Part shown: one piece after another, positions 18,234 through 28,319 of the stretch | Layout of the letters: every line of letters begins with the position of its first letter | Position numbering within the stretch: the first letter of the stretch is position 1 | Assembly: GCA_003135135.1 (NCBI GenBank) | Contig: PLDK01000041.1 | Span: forward strand, 62,001 to 126,000 | Reading direction: 5' to 3' | DNA from: Deltaproteobacteria bacterium | GTDB lineage: Bacteria; Desulfobacterota; Binatia; Binatales; Binataceae | Length of the DNA: 64,000 bases | Notes under the pieces: model-generated | Told to the model about the DNA's origin: nothing | Database searches by the model: none | Seen by the model: the letters and a program-made list of their open reading frames with translations, nothing else | Made by a program: the position numbers and the translations under genes

Positions 18234-18833
18234 TTAGGGCTCGTCGTCGCCGGAGTTGGCCGCGTCGTCGGTCTTGATGTTGAGGGTGTGCTTCAAGGAT
18301 TCGAGCTGGGCGACGAAGATGCCGCGAATGACCTGCTTGATGACGCCATCAGGGACCGGAAGCGACTGCAGCAGATGCGTGGTTTCGTGGTAGTCGATGA
18401 ACGTGCTCGCGCCTTCATCGCCGAACTGGTACACGGCCTGAGTATCGAGCAGCGGATTGTCGACGGTGTGATAGATGATTTTTTTCTGCTCGGGCAGGTA
18501 CTCGAACACGAGCTCGGTGGTAATCGTTTGTCCGCCCGGCGCCGCGATATCAATATCGACGGTTTTTTTATTTCCGCTCTGAGATACGACGCGCACCATC
18601 TTGATCTGATCGTTGTGGGTCTTTTCGATGTCGCGAATCGCGGCGAAGACGGTCTGTTCGGGGGCCGGGATGCGCGCGGTGAAATCGGCCTTCCAGAGGT
18701 TGCCGTCATGCGCGATGTTCTCGGTGAGCAGGCCGGCCTGCCGCGCGCGATGGATTTGATAGTAACGCCATCCCACGATCGCGACGACTGCGAGAACAAT
18801 CACTCCAGCCAGGATTTTGAGTACCGTTTTCAT
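18234..18833 (-). CDS. Membrane-anchored SRPBCC/START-like protein
   Basis: Hypothetical 199-aa protein with one N-terminal membrane anchor (VLKILAGVIVLAVVAIVGW, residues 4-22) and a periplasmic domain that looks like the helix-grip SRPBCC fold: FTARIPAPEQTVFAAIRDIEK at its start, ELVFEYLPEQKKIIYHTVDNPLL in the middle, and a long C-terminal helix (VIKQVIRGIFVAQLESLKHTL). Lipid or hydrophobic-ligand binding is the general fold role; nothing specific is known. It lies between the PEBP gene and engB on the same strand. Confidence 0.75.
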   Translation of the reverse strand: MKTVLKILAGVIVLAVVAIVGWRYYQIHRARQAGLLTENIAHDGNLWKADFTARIPAPEQTVFAAIRDIEKTHNDQIKMVRVVSQSGNKKTVDIDIAAPGGQTITTELVFEYLPEQKKIIYHTVDNPLLDTQAVYQFGDEGASTFIDYHETTHLLQSLPVPDGVIKQVIRGIFVAQLESLKHTLNIKTDDAANSGDDEP

Positions 18834-18851
18834 CGATGGACCGCCTTCACC

Positions 18852-19397
18852 TCATCGTTGGAATGTGCCGACCAGTTCCGCAGTCGCGACGACGTGACCT
18901 GTCATCGCGGACTGGACGGCGGCCGCGTCCGCGTTGTCGCCGAGAGTCAACGTCGAGTCCAGCGCGAAGAGATGAAAATGATAGTGATGCATTTTTCCCG
19001 GCGGCGGACACGGTCCATTATAGCCGATATGCTCGAAGCCGTTGATGCCATTTGTTCCGCCACCTGCAATTTCCGTGGTCTGTGGCACGCCGGCAGGCAG
19101 CGAAGTCACGCCAGGCGGGATATTGTACGCCACCCAATGAACAAATGTTCCGCTGGGGGCGTCGGGATCATCGACAATCAATGCAAATAATTTCGTCGAT
19201 TGCGGCGCGTCGCTCCATGCGAGCGCCGGGGATCGATCAGCGCCGGTACATGCGTAGTCATCAGCTATTGCGGCTCCCGAAGCCATTGCGGGGCTGGTCA
19301 ACCGCAGTTGTGCCAGGGCTGGTTGTGCGTTGGCAAGGCCAAGCAAAGCGAATATTACCGCTATTGAAATTCTCTTGAGATCTGACATACTTATCAT
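18852..19397 (-). CDS. YbhB/YbcL-family PEBP-like protein, exported
   Basis: Phosphatidylethanolamine-binding-protein fold, of the bacterial YbhB/YbcL Raf-kinase-inhibitor-like group. A signal peptide (ISIAVIFALLGLANAQPALA) precedes the domain, which shows SPALAWSDAP, LIVDDPDAPSGTFVHWVAYNIP and the GYNGPCPPPGKMHHYHFHLFAL block. The family binds phosphorylated or anionic ligands; the physiological role in bacteria is unclear. ATG 19397 is given; ATG 19388 is equally possible. Confidence 0.9.
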   Translation of the reverse strand: MISMSDLKRISIAVIFALLGLANAQPALAQLRLTSPAMASGAAIADDYACTGADRSPALAWSDAPQSTKLFALIVDDPDAPSGTFVHWVAYNIPPGVTSLPAGVPQTTEIAGGGTNGINGFEHIGYNGPCPPPGKMHHYHFHLFALDSTLTLGDNADAAAVQSAMTGHVVATAELVGTFQR

Positions 19398-19671
19398 GAT
19401 TTCAAGGCGCTCGCAGGCACGGTTTGAAGGCTTGGCATGCACTCTGTATTGGAATTTCTGCAAGAATTGGTAACTTCACACACAAAAATGTGGGGAAAAG
19501 CGAAAAGTATCAGAAGTCCTCTTAAGCTGCTCTTGACCACCAGCAACTATTTTGAGACTTTCAAAGAGGCTCATAGTGGGCGTAATGCGTGGGTGAATTA
19601 GTCGATCGATGCGAAGAAAGGCATCAAATTTAGGCAATAAGCGGCAACCAGGGACCTCAGTGGGGAATATC

Positions 19672-19896
19672 ATGACTACCGAAACCAAGTATAGCTTGCC
19701 GCGTGTGATGACGGTCAAGGAATTGTCCGAATATCTGCGCGTGCATCCATCGACAATCTACAAGCTGCTGCGTCGCGGAGAGCTGCCGGGCTTCCGGATC
19801 GGCACCGATTGGCGTTTCAACGCCGAGGTGATCGACCGCTGGTGTCTGGAACGGAATATGAAAGCTCCGGACGGCGGCACCTCCAGCCACAACTGA
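19672..19896 (+). CDS. BldC/excisionase-like helix-turn-helix protein
   Basis: Stand-alone MerR-type winged-helix DNA-binding protein of 74 aa (helix-turn-helix domain family 17). The core MTVKELSEYLRVHPSTIYKLLRRGELPGFRIG is followed by the wing residues TDWRFNAEVIDRW. The ATG at 19672 is preferred because TGGGGA lies 6 bp before it. It has a close relative in the window at 49499. Neither is near an integrase, so a BldC-like regulatory role is more likely than excision. Confidence 0.88.
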   Translation: MTTETKYSLPRVMTVKELSEYLRVHPSTIYKLLRRGELPGFRIGTDWRFNAEVIDRWCLERNMKAPDGGTSSHN

Positions 19897-20060
19897 CCCG
19901 CGCGATCGTCGAGTCGCGCGCGTCCGGCAGCGGCCCGGACGCAAATGCGGAGCAGTCTCCGCCGCCGCAGAGTCGCGCTTCATATCCCGCAGGGGCGCCT
20001 CGCGCTTGACTTTGCGCTTGACGTGGGCACCCGCAGTGTCTCACCATACCGACCGTTCAG

Positions 20061-20705
20061 ATGATAACGGCAGTTCGCAAGAATGCGGCACGGGCTCCGC
20101 AGGCGCGTCGGCGCGGCTCGCTCGATCAGGTATTGATCGATGCGGCGATGGACCTGTTCGCGTCGTACGGATACAGCGGCACATCGCTGGCGCGAATCGC
20201 GCGCGCGGCGGGCGTCACCAAGGGGGCGCTGTATTGGCATTTCGCCGACAAGGGAGAATTTTTCATCGCGGTCGTGTCCAAGGTGCTTGGTGAATGGGAA
20301 CAGGTATTTGAAAAACCCGCGCAGGCGGCGAATGCGGTCGAGTTCCGCGCTGAGTTCGTGCGGATGTTCGACACGATGGCGGCGCTCAATGAGAAGAATC
20401 CGTGGGTCAGCAGGCTGTTGCTGATCATTGCGCTTGAGTCGCACAAGATTGGGCCGCGGGTGCTGCGCTCGATGCGCAAGGCGAACCTGCACGGGATCGC
20501 GAGTTTTCGCGAGTTGGTCGAGCGCGGGCAACGGTTGGGGGTGCTTGCCGCGGACCTCGATCCGAATTGGGCGGCGACGCAGATTTATTCGAGCTACCTG
20601 GGACTGGCGATGTTATGGTACCTGCACGGGCCGCGATTCGATCTGCGCCGCTCGCTGCGCCGCCAGGCGCGCGAGTTTATGGGCCAATGGAGCATCGCCA
20701 AATGA
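20061..20705 (+). CDS. TetR/AcrR-family transcriptional regulator
   Basis: Repressor-type regulator of 214 aa. The N-terminal TetR DNA-binding domain is clear (LIDAAMDLFASYGYSGTSLARIARAAGVTKGALYWHFADKGEFF, about residues 25-70). The C-terminal ligand domain resembles AcrR-type regulators (NEKNPWVSRLLLIIALES). It converges on the SDR gene; its targets are not evident, and no palindromic operator could be confirmed upstream. Confidence 0.93.
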   Translation: MITAVRKNAARAPQARRRGSLDQVLIDAAMDLFASYGYSGTSLARIARAAGVTKGALYWHFADKGEFFIAVVSKVLGEWEQVFEKPAQAANAVEFRAEFVRMFDTMAALNEKNPWVSRLLLIIALESHKIGPRVLRSMRKANLHGIASFRELVERGQRLGVLAADLDPNWAATQIYSSYLGLAMLWYLHGPRFDLRRSLRRQAREFMGQWSIAK

Positions 20706-20747
20706 AGGCGGGACTCACCTGCGAAATCGCATCGAGCGCCCCGGTTT

Positions 20748-21527
20748 TTATTTTCGGGAGCCGGGGGCGCGACGCGGATCGACGATCTGGCGGCCAGTCG
20801 GGCGAATTTCCAGCGCGCATCCGAACAGCGAATCGTCGCGCACCAGGCTGACGACCGCGTCGGCGATTTCTTCGGGCTGAATCATCTTCGCTGGCACGAA
20901 AGGTTTCGCCAAAAAACCAAGTTTTGTCGCCGCCTCGATTCCCTTGCGCACCATCGGGGTATCGACGATTCCCGGGCAGACGCAGTTGACGCGGATTTTC
21001 CGTTCAGCCTCCCAGAACGCCAGCGAATGGGTGAAGTTCACCACGCCGCCCTTGGCCGCGCCATAAACCGCGTCCTGGCGATGCGGATACAAGCCGGCCA
21101 TCGAGGCCGTGTTGATGATGACGCCGCCGCCGTGCTTTTGCATCAGCGGAGCCGCCAGCCCGGTGCCGAGAACCACCGCCTGCAAATCGATATCGATCAC
21201 CAGGTGCCATCGTTCGGGTGGTGCTTCGGGAAAGCCGGGTGCGCCGACGCCGATGCCGGCGTTGTTGTGCAGGATGTCGAGGCGGCCGAACTTGGAGACC
21301 GCGGTGTCGAGCATCCGGCGAGCATCTTCGATCCTGGTGACGTCTGCCTTCACAAAAACGGCGTGTCCGCCCGCGCTCTCGATTCGCTCGACGGTCTCGG
21401 CGCCACCGGCTTCGTCGAGATCGGCGACCACAATCTTGGCGCCTTCTTTCGCCAGTAGCTGTGCCGTTGCACGCCCGATCCCCGATGAGCCGCCGGTGAT
21501 GACGCCGACCTTTCCTCTAATTTCCAT
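20748..21527 (-). CDS. Short-chain dehydrogenase/reductase
   Basis: Classical NAD(P)-dependent SDR of 259 aa. GVITGGSSGIGRATAQLLAKEGA is the nucleotide-binding glycine motif, followed by NNAGIG, the catalytic Ser in INTASMAG and the YGAAKGG active-site Tyr-x-x-x-Lys. VADLDEAGG (Asp after beta-2) favours NAD over NADP. The substrate is unknown. It lies 33 bp upstream of the DUF1634-TauE pair on the same strand. Confidence 0.95.
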   Translation of the reverse strand: MEIRGKVGVITGGSSGIGRATAQLLAKEGAKIVVADLDEAGGAETVERIESAGGHAVFVKADVTRIEDARRMLDTAVSKFGRLDILHNNAGIGVGAPGFPEAPPERWHLVIDIDLQAVVLGTGLAAPLMQKHGGGVIINTASMAGLYPHRQDAVYGAAKGGVVNFTHSLAFWEAERKIRVNCVCPGIVDTPMVRKGIEAATKLGFLAKPFVPAKMIQPEEIADAVVSLVRDDSLFGCALEIRPTGRQIVDPRRAPGSRK

Positions 21528-21560
21528 TGAGCCATCCTCCGTTCGAATACTAATCGATAA

Positions 21561-21950
21561 TCAACCGGCACTTCCGGCCAGCACGCCGACGATCAACCCC
21601 GCGAGCACGTAAGCCGTAAGCGCAACATATGTGTAGTCGCGTTCCCTGATGAAGAGGAGGAAGCAGAACGCGACGCGCGCGAGCGGGACCAACGTCAGCA
21701 CGAACAGCCCGATGGTCAGAACCGCATGCGGATTGCCTTGTCGAACCCTGTCAAACAACAGGCCGAGCGTTTCCTTGCCGATCAGGCGACCATGCTGCAC
21801 CGCCTGGTAGCGCTCGACATAGTAGTCCGGGGCGAAGGTGTAGGTCAGGACGAGTCCGGCAACGAGGGTGACCATCGCGGCGATCAGAATCGTGCGCAGC
21901 AGAATCGGCGTCCATTCCCTGAGTATCCGATCTTCTTCCTGTTTCGGCAT
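21561..21950 (-). CDS. DUF1634 membrane protein
   Basis: Small membrane protein of 129 aa with three predicted spans (TILIAAMVTLVAGLVLTYTF, VLTIGLFVLTLVPLARVAFCFLLF, VALTAYVLAGLIVGVLAG). This is the DUF1634 pattern, a family that commonly sits directly after a TauE/SafE exporter gene, as it does here with a 3-bp gap. It is presumably an accessory subunit of that transporter; no biochemical role is established. Confidence 0.88.
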   Translation of the reverse strand: MPKQEEDRILREWTPILLRTILIAAMVTLVAGLVLTYTFAPDYYVERYQAVQHGRLIGKETLGLLFDRVRQGNPHAVLTIGLFVLTLVPLARVAFCFLLFIRERDYTYVALTAYVLAGLIVGVLAGSAG

Positions 21951-21953
21951 CGC

Positions 21954-22781
21954 CTAGATCCCCGATAATGCGCGCCATCCCATCTCGGCCGCGATCAGCA
22001 GAAGAATTATCACGAATACGGTCCGGAGCGCCTCGACCTTGAGATGGGGCAGGACGCGGCTGCCGGCGAGCGCGCCGACCGTGACTCCGATCGCCACCGG
22101 GGCTGCGATGGTGGTGGCAACGTCGCCGCGCGCGAGAAACACGAGTGCGCCGGCGCCGGCAGTGACGCCAATCATGAAGTTGCTGGTCGCGCTGGAAACC
22201 TTGAGCGGCAGGTGCATGATGTAGTCCATCGCCATCACCTTGAGCGCGCCCGAGCCAATTCCGAGCAGCCCCGACATGAGGCCCGCGACGACCATGAGCG
22301 CGCCGCCCTGCGGTACATTCACGACTTCATAGTGGACCGAGTTGCCGCTGAGGTCGGGCACTTCGCCGGAGAGTTCGAGGCGCTCGGCGAGCGGGTCGCC
22401 CTTGGTGAGAATGTCGTCGCCGCGCTTGGTCACGGTGAAGTATGCCGACTGGAGCATCATGGCGGCGAAGAGCAATTCGAGCACCACGGTTGGCACGACG
22501 CCGGCGAGATAGGCGCCGATCACGGCGCCGGTAACCGTCGCGCATTCCAGCACCATCGCGACTTTCAGGTTGGTCCATCCGTCGCGCACGAATGCGACGC
22601 TGGCGCCGGCGCTGGTCGCGACGACGGAGATCAGGCTGGCGCCAACCGCAACCTTCATCGGCATGTGCGCCACGATGACCAGCGCAGGCACGATGAAGAC
22701 TCCGCCGCCAAGGCCCGAGATCGCGCCGATGAATCCGGCTCCGACTGCAAGCGCTAACAGGTCGATGAGGATTTCGAGCAA
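21954..22781 (-). CDS. TauE/SafE-family sulfite/organosulfur exporter-like permease
   Basis: Inner-membrane permease of 275 aa with about eight spans arranged as two repeats. GFIGAISGLGGGVFIVPAL near the N-terminus and LMSGLLGIGSGALKVMAMD in the second half are the paired family motifs. Members export sulfite, sulfoacetate or related anions, but many are unassigned. Partnered with the DUF1634 gene 3 bp downstream. Confidence 0.9.
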   Translation of the reverse strand: MLEILIDLLALAVGAGFIGAISGLGGGVFIVPALVIVAHMPMKVAVGASLISVVATSAGASVAFVRDGWTNLKVAMVLECATVTGAVIGAYLAGVVPTVVLELLFAAMMLQSAYFTVTKRGDDILTKGDPLAERLELSGEVPDLSGNSVHYEVVNVPQGGALMVVAGLMSGLLGIGSGALKVMAMDYIMHLPLKVSSATSNFMIGVTAGAGALVFLARGDVATTIAAPVAIGVTVGALAGSRVLPHLKVEALRTVFVIILLLIAAEMGWRALSGI

Positions 22782-22892
22782 AAACAGGCTCCGGGCGCAG
22801 ATTCAGAGTTGAAGTTCAAATGATTGGCCAGGGCATTTCGCGCAATCGTAGTTCGGTTCGGATGAGAAAGACAAACGCGCAACGAAGATGGA

Positions 22893-23702
22893 CTACACGG
22901 GACGCGGGTTGAGAATTTCAAACGTGCGCCGGGGACTGCTGCGCAATCCACGCTCGATGTCGTCGGTAATCTCGCGCACGGCGCGTAAAGGCTCGGCAGC
23001 GCGCCAGATGGGACTGCCGACGACAACGTAGTCGGCGCCCGCGCGGATCGCATCGGCGGCCGTGATCGCATGCGCGGCCGGCAACGCTGCCTCGCGCAGC
23101 CGCACGCCCGAGGTCACGATAATGAATCGGCGTCCGCAAGTGTCGCGCACGCGCGGAACTTCATGCGGCCACGTGACGACGCCGTCGAGCGAGGCTCCGG
23201 CGGCGAAGCGCGCGATCTCCGTGACCCGGTCGGGCGACCCGGGCGAGCGCGGGCTTGAATTCGCGGACTTCAGTTCCGCGAGCGTCGCGACCGCCAGAAT
23301 ACTGGGGCGCCGAAGCCCCTCGGTCCGGCAAATGCGCGCGACCTCGACTCGCGTCCGGGTCATCATCTCGGTCGAGCCGCAGGTCGAACCGTACGGGTGG
23401 ATGTCGAACATCTTGACGCCCAGCCGTGTCGCCTCGACGGCGGCGCGCAGCACCTTTTGCGGGCTGTCGTGGAATTTGAGGTCGAGAAAAACTTCGGCGC
23501 CGCGCCGGCGAATCTCGCGAATGAAATCAGGGCCGCCACCGCCGAACAGCGCGCGCCCGACTTTGAACATCCCGACCACTCGTGCCAGCCGGTCCACCAG
23601 CGCAAGCGCTTCCTCCCGGTCGCGCAGGTCGAGCGACACGATCAGCCGCTCGCGTAGCGCTCCTTGTCGTATCAGACCTGAAAATGGCCAGTACTGGGTC
23701 AT
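22893..23702 (-). CDS. pyrF: Orotidine 5'-phosphate decarboxylase
   Basis: Last step of UMP synthesis. The 269-aa TIM-barrel carries the catalytic tetrad region FLDLKFHDSPQKV, with LIVSLDLRDREEAL at the first strand, FKVGRALFGGGGP, and the phosphate-binding C-terminal ADYVVVGSPIWRA. About 20 residues precede the domain, so translation could begin a little later than the ATG used. It stands alone between the TauE gene and a gap before the sensor kinase. Confidence 0.93.
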   Translation of the reverse strand: MTQYWPFSGLIRQGALRERLIVSLDLRDREEALALVDRLARVVGMFKVGRALFGGGGPDFIREIRRRGAEVFLDLKFHDSPQKVLRAAVEATRLGVKMFDIHPYGSTCGSTEMMTRTRVEVARICRTEGLRRPSILAVATLAELKSANSSPRSPGSPDRVTEIARFAAGASLDGVVTWPHEVPRVRDTCGRRFIIVTSGVRLREAALPAAHAITAADAIRAGADYVVVGSPIWRAAEPLRAVREITDDIERGLRSSPRRTFEILNPRPV

Positions 23703-24038
23703 CGAACCCCTTCATCGCGGGCGATCCGGAAAGCCGACTCCATGAAAATATGCCGATCGCCGACTATGTCAAGGAACCGGGAATGTTGCGCGGCAGTTCG
23801 GGCTGGACGCAGTGCGCAGACTGCATCGGTGCGACTGCACTCAGCCTCGCGCACGCGCAGGTAATCGTTGAAATCCGCACGAATGCTCAGCTTTTCGCGC
23901 AATCGTGCATCGGCACCGGCTTTGCATTTAGAAGTCATGACGAGGTCGGGACGAGCAAATGGCAGCGATTGTCTTAGTTCTCGCCACTGCGATAGGTCAA
24001 TTACAAGGACCGGCAATTCCGGCCCCAGGTGAAACAAG
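23703..24038. other. Divergent intergenic region between pyrF and the sensor kinase
   Basis: A 336-bp gap. Open frames exist on both strands (to about 120 codons) but their sequences look random and neither has a ribosome site, so I annotate no gene. It must carry the promoters of pyrF (minus) and of the two-component operon (plus); no convincing sigma-70 or sigma-54 box could be picked by eye. Confidence 0.4.
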
Positions 24039-25516
24039 ATGTGGGGCATCCTTTTAGTAGCGTTAATCATTTACGCCGTCGTGCAACATCGAAAGCGAAA
24101 CCGCCTGCGCTGGATGAGATGGGGCGACGGCGGCGACTGGTCGAAGTGGTCGCGTCGCGACTGGTCCCGGTGCGCAGACGCGAAGGCCTCGACGACGGCG
24201 TCGGCGGAGAGCTTCGCAAGCGATCTTCATTCCAAGATAAAGCGCGAGTTCGATAGCAAGCTGGCGCGCAAGTTCGAGGCCAAGGCCGAGAAATTCGAGC
24301 GCAAGCTGCGGGCGCGATTTGATCGACAGACGCAGAAATACGGCGGCGTCAGCGTGAATCCCGCCGATGATTTGCCGCCGCCGCCGCAGTTCAAGAACGA
24401 CGCTGAGCGCCAGACCTACGAGCGCGCGCGCAAACGCGCCCAGGCCGAGGCGGGTTTCTTCGTGCACCTGATGTGGTACGGCATCGTCATCGGGTTTTTA
24501 TTTCTCATCAATCTGATTACGACTTCGTATCCGTGGTTCCTGTGGCCGGCGCTTTTCTGGGGATTTGGAATCGCGAGCCATTTCTCGGCGGTGTACGGCT
24601 GGCGATGGGTTCATCAGCGGGTTTTTGAACCGGCGATCGCGCGCGAAGTTCAGCGCGAAGTTTTGCAGGAGAAGGAGCAACTGCGCACCGAGAAGCAGGC
24701 GTCGCTGGACGAGTTGACCGCGACCTTCGCCCACGAAATCCGCAATCCGATCGCGGCGGCGAAGAGCCTGGTGCAGCAGATGGGCGAGGATCCGACCTCG
24801 CACGAGAACGTCGAATACGCCAAGGTCGCGCTCGACGAGCTCGCACGCGTCGAGCGCAGCGTGTCGCATCTGCTCAAATACGCGAAAGAAGAAGACTACA
24901 AGTTCGAAAACGTAAATCTCGCGTGGGTGCTCGACGGCGCGCTGACGCAGATGCGCAGCAAACTGGAGGCGAACTCCGTGGCGGTGTCGCGCGCATACCT
25001 GAGCGGCCCGACGGTGCGCGCCGACGCCGACAAGCTGCGGCAGGTTTTTTCCAACATCATCGACAACGCCATCGACGCGATGGAATCGACGAGCGGCGAG
25101 CGCCGGCTCGAGTTCGCGATACAGAACAACGGCGCGGGCATGGCGGCGGTCAGGATTTGCGACAACGGCTGCGGAATTGCCGACGACAAGATCGCTAAAA
25201 TTTTCAATCCGTTCTACACCTCGAAGGCCAACGGCACCGGGCTTGGGCTGGGCGTCGCGAAAAAAGTAATCGACGCGCATCGTGGAACGATCGAGGTGCA
25301 AAGCAAAGTGGGCAATGGAACCGAATTCGTGCTGGCGATTCCGCTCAGCGACGCGGTGCGCGATAGCGCCGACGTATCGATCGAATCGTCCACCGGCGCG
25401 GGCGCAGACACTGCCAAAGAACCGGCGCCGGAAAACAACGGCCGTGGCGCGGTGGACGCGCCGATCGTCGCGCTGGTGGCGGGTGCGCCGTCCACCGAGA
25501 GCTCGAGGGCACGCAA

Positions 25517-25520
<4 letters not shown>
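24039..25520 (+). CDS. Sensor histidine kinase with 2TM domain
   Basis: Two-component sensor of 493 aa. It begins with one hydrophobic segment and a Trp/Arg-rich stretch, then a charged coiled region (about 65-115) and a 2TM domain (about 145-195, [20 protein letters not shown] and [16 protein letters not shown]). The HisKA box is [21 protein letters not shown] and the ATPase domain has [16 protein letters not shown], and [12 protein letters not shown]. It overlaps the response-regulator gene by four bases, so it is its cognate partner. Confidence 0.93.
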
Positions 25521-26971
<1,451 letters not shown>

Positions 26972-26999
26972 TTTCGCGCAGACACGGAGACGCTAAGCG

Positions 27000-27482
27000 A
27001 TGAACTCGACCGAACCTCAGTCCACGAGCACTGTACTCTCGACGATGAAGATTTATCCTCCGCTGCTGGCGGGCGCGCTGGTGCTGGGCACGCTGGCGCT
27101 GCACTTCCTCCTGCCCGAAGAGCGCACGGTGGGATGGTATCCGGTGATCGGCCTGCTGGTCGTTGCGTTCGGCGCGGGGCTGTCGTGCTTCGCGGCCGCG
27201 ATTTTCCAGGCCCGCGGGACGACCAGGAATCCGTACGGCGAACCGACCGCGCTGGTCGCGCAGGCGCCGTACACCTGGACGCGAAACCCCATGTACCTCG
27301 GCGTCGTGACGGCGTTGCTGGGAATGGCGATTTTCTTCGAATCGATCGCGATGCTGCTGGCGCCGGCGGTGTTCTTTGCGGTGATCGATCGGATGGTAAT
27401 TCCCCGCGAGGAAGAAACGCTGCAGCGGCTCTTCGGCAATGATTACGTCGATTACAAGAATCGCGTCAGACGTTGGATCTGA
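27000..27482 (+). CDS. Isoprenylcysteine carboxyl methyltransferase-like membrane protein
   Basis: Membrane methyltransferase-fold protein of 160 aa related to the ICMT/PEMT group. The family motif YTWTRNPMYLGVV and the C-terminal IPREEETLQRLFGNDYVDYKNRVRRWI are clear, with about four spans. Substrate in bacteria is usually unknown. It follows the response regulator by 28 bp and could be in the same transcript. Confidence 0.87.
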   Translation: MNSTEPQSTSTVLSTMKIYPPLLAGALVLGTLALHFLLPEERTVGWYPVIGLLVVAFGAGLSCFAAAIFQARGTTRNPYGEPTALVAQAPYTWTRNPMYLGVVTALLGMAIFFESIAMLLAPAVFFAVIDRMVIPREEETLQRLFGNDYVDYKNRVRRWI

Positions 27483-27542
27483 AACCTTAGCGACACGCGG
27501 CTGCGCGAGCGAAGCGCGCTCGGAGCCGCAAGGAGAACGGAA

Positions 27543-28283
27543 GTGTTATCAAGATTGTTCAAATTGATCGGAGGCAAGTTCAGCCGCTGGATTAAAGCGC
27601 GCGAGGCGCGCGACCCGGAGGCGGTGTACGAGTCCGCAATCTCGGATCGGATCCGGCGCTATCATCAGCTCAAGACCGCGGCGGCCGGCGTCATCTACAT
27701 GCGCAACAAGCTCGAGCGCGAGCTGCGTGAAAAGCTCGCCGAGATGAAGGAAGTCGATGAAGAAGCGGGGCAGGCCGCCGATATGAACGAGGATCAATGC
27801 GCGCTGATTCTGATTCAGCGCAAACATATCCTCGATGGCGATTGCACGCGGCTGCGCGAAGAGCTCGGCGAACTGACCTCGGAAGCCGAGGACGCGAAGA
27901 AGAATTTGATCGCGTTCAAGGGCGAGATCGAGAAGCTCAAGGTCGAAAAGGTGCGAATGATCGCGCGGCTGAAAAACGCGCAGGCGCGGGTGCGAATCCA
28001 GCGCGCGCTCGAGGAGATTTCCTACGACGACGACGTCCGCGCGCTCGAAGAAGTGCGTGAGTCGATACAGCGGATGCTCGCGCAGGCGGGCGTCAATCAC
28101 GAAATCGCCGGCTCTGAACTCGGCGACAAGCTCGAGGCGATCCGTCAGCGCAACGCCGAGACCAAGGCCGAGATCGAGCTGGCGGACTTGAAGCGCAAGC
28201 GCCGGCCGCCGCTGGCGCCGATGGATATTTTCACGGCCGCAGCCAACGCAGCCGCCAACGGCGACGTCAAGCACGCGAGCTGA
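27543..28283 (+). CDS. PspA/IM30-like coiled-coil protein
   Basis: Predicted peripheral membrane protein of 246 aa of the PspA/IM30 (ESCRT-III-like) type. It opens with an amphipathic membrane-binding helix (MLSRLFKLIGGKFSRWI), then DPEAVYESAISD and long heptad-rich helices (about 40-185), including IQRKHILDGDC and MIARLKNAQARVRIQRALEEIS. PspA proteins stabilise damaged inner membranes. The GTG start has AAGGAG about 9 bp upstream. Its place after a sigma-54 two-component pair suggests an envelope-stress locus. Confidence 0.78.
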   Translation: MLSRLFKLIGGKFSRWIKAREARDPEAVYESAISDRIRRYHQLKTAAAGVIYMRNKLERELREKLAEMKEVDEEAGQAADMNEDQCALILIQRKHILDGDCTRLREELGELTSEAEDAKKNLIAFKGEIEKLKVEKVRMIARLKNAQARVRIQRALEEISYDDDVRALEEVRESIQRMLAQAGVNHEIAGSELGDKLEAIRQRNAETKAEIELADLKRKRRPPLAPMDIFTAAANAAANGDVKHAS

Positions 28284-28319
28284 AACGGAGACGCGAGCGC
28301 GCTATCAAGACGGGGCGGG

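Noticed and set aside
19672-19896. Prophage or integrative-element excisionase
   Set aside because: No integrase, attachment-site repeat or phage gene nearby; a tRNA target is also absent.
23699-24070. Possible 123-aa gene on the minus strand in the pyrF-kinase gap
   Set aside because: No domain, no ribosome site, overlaps the kinase start and competes with an equally random plus-strand frame.
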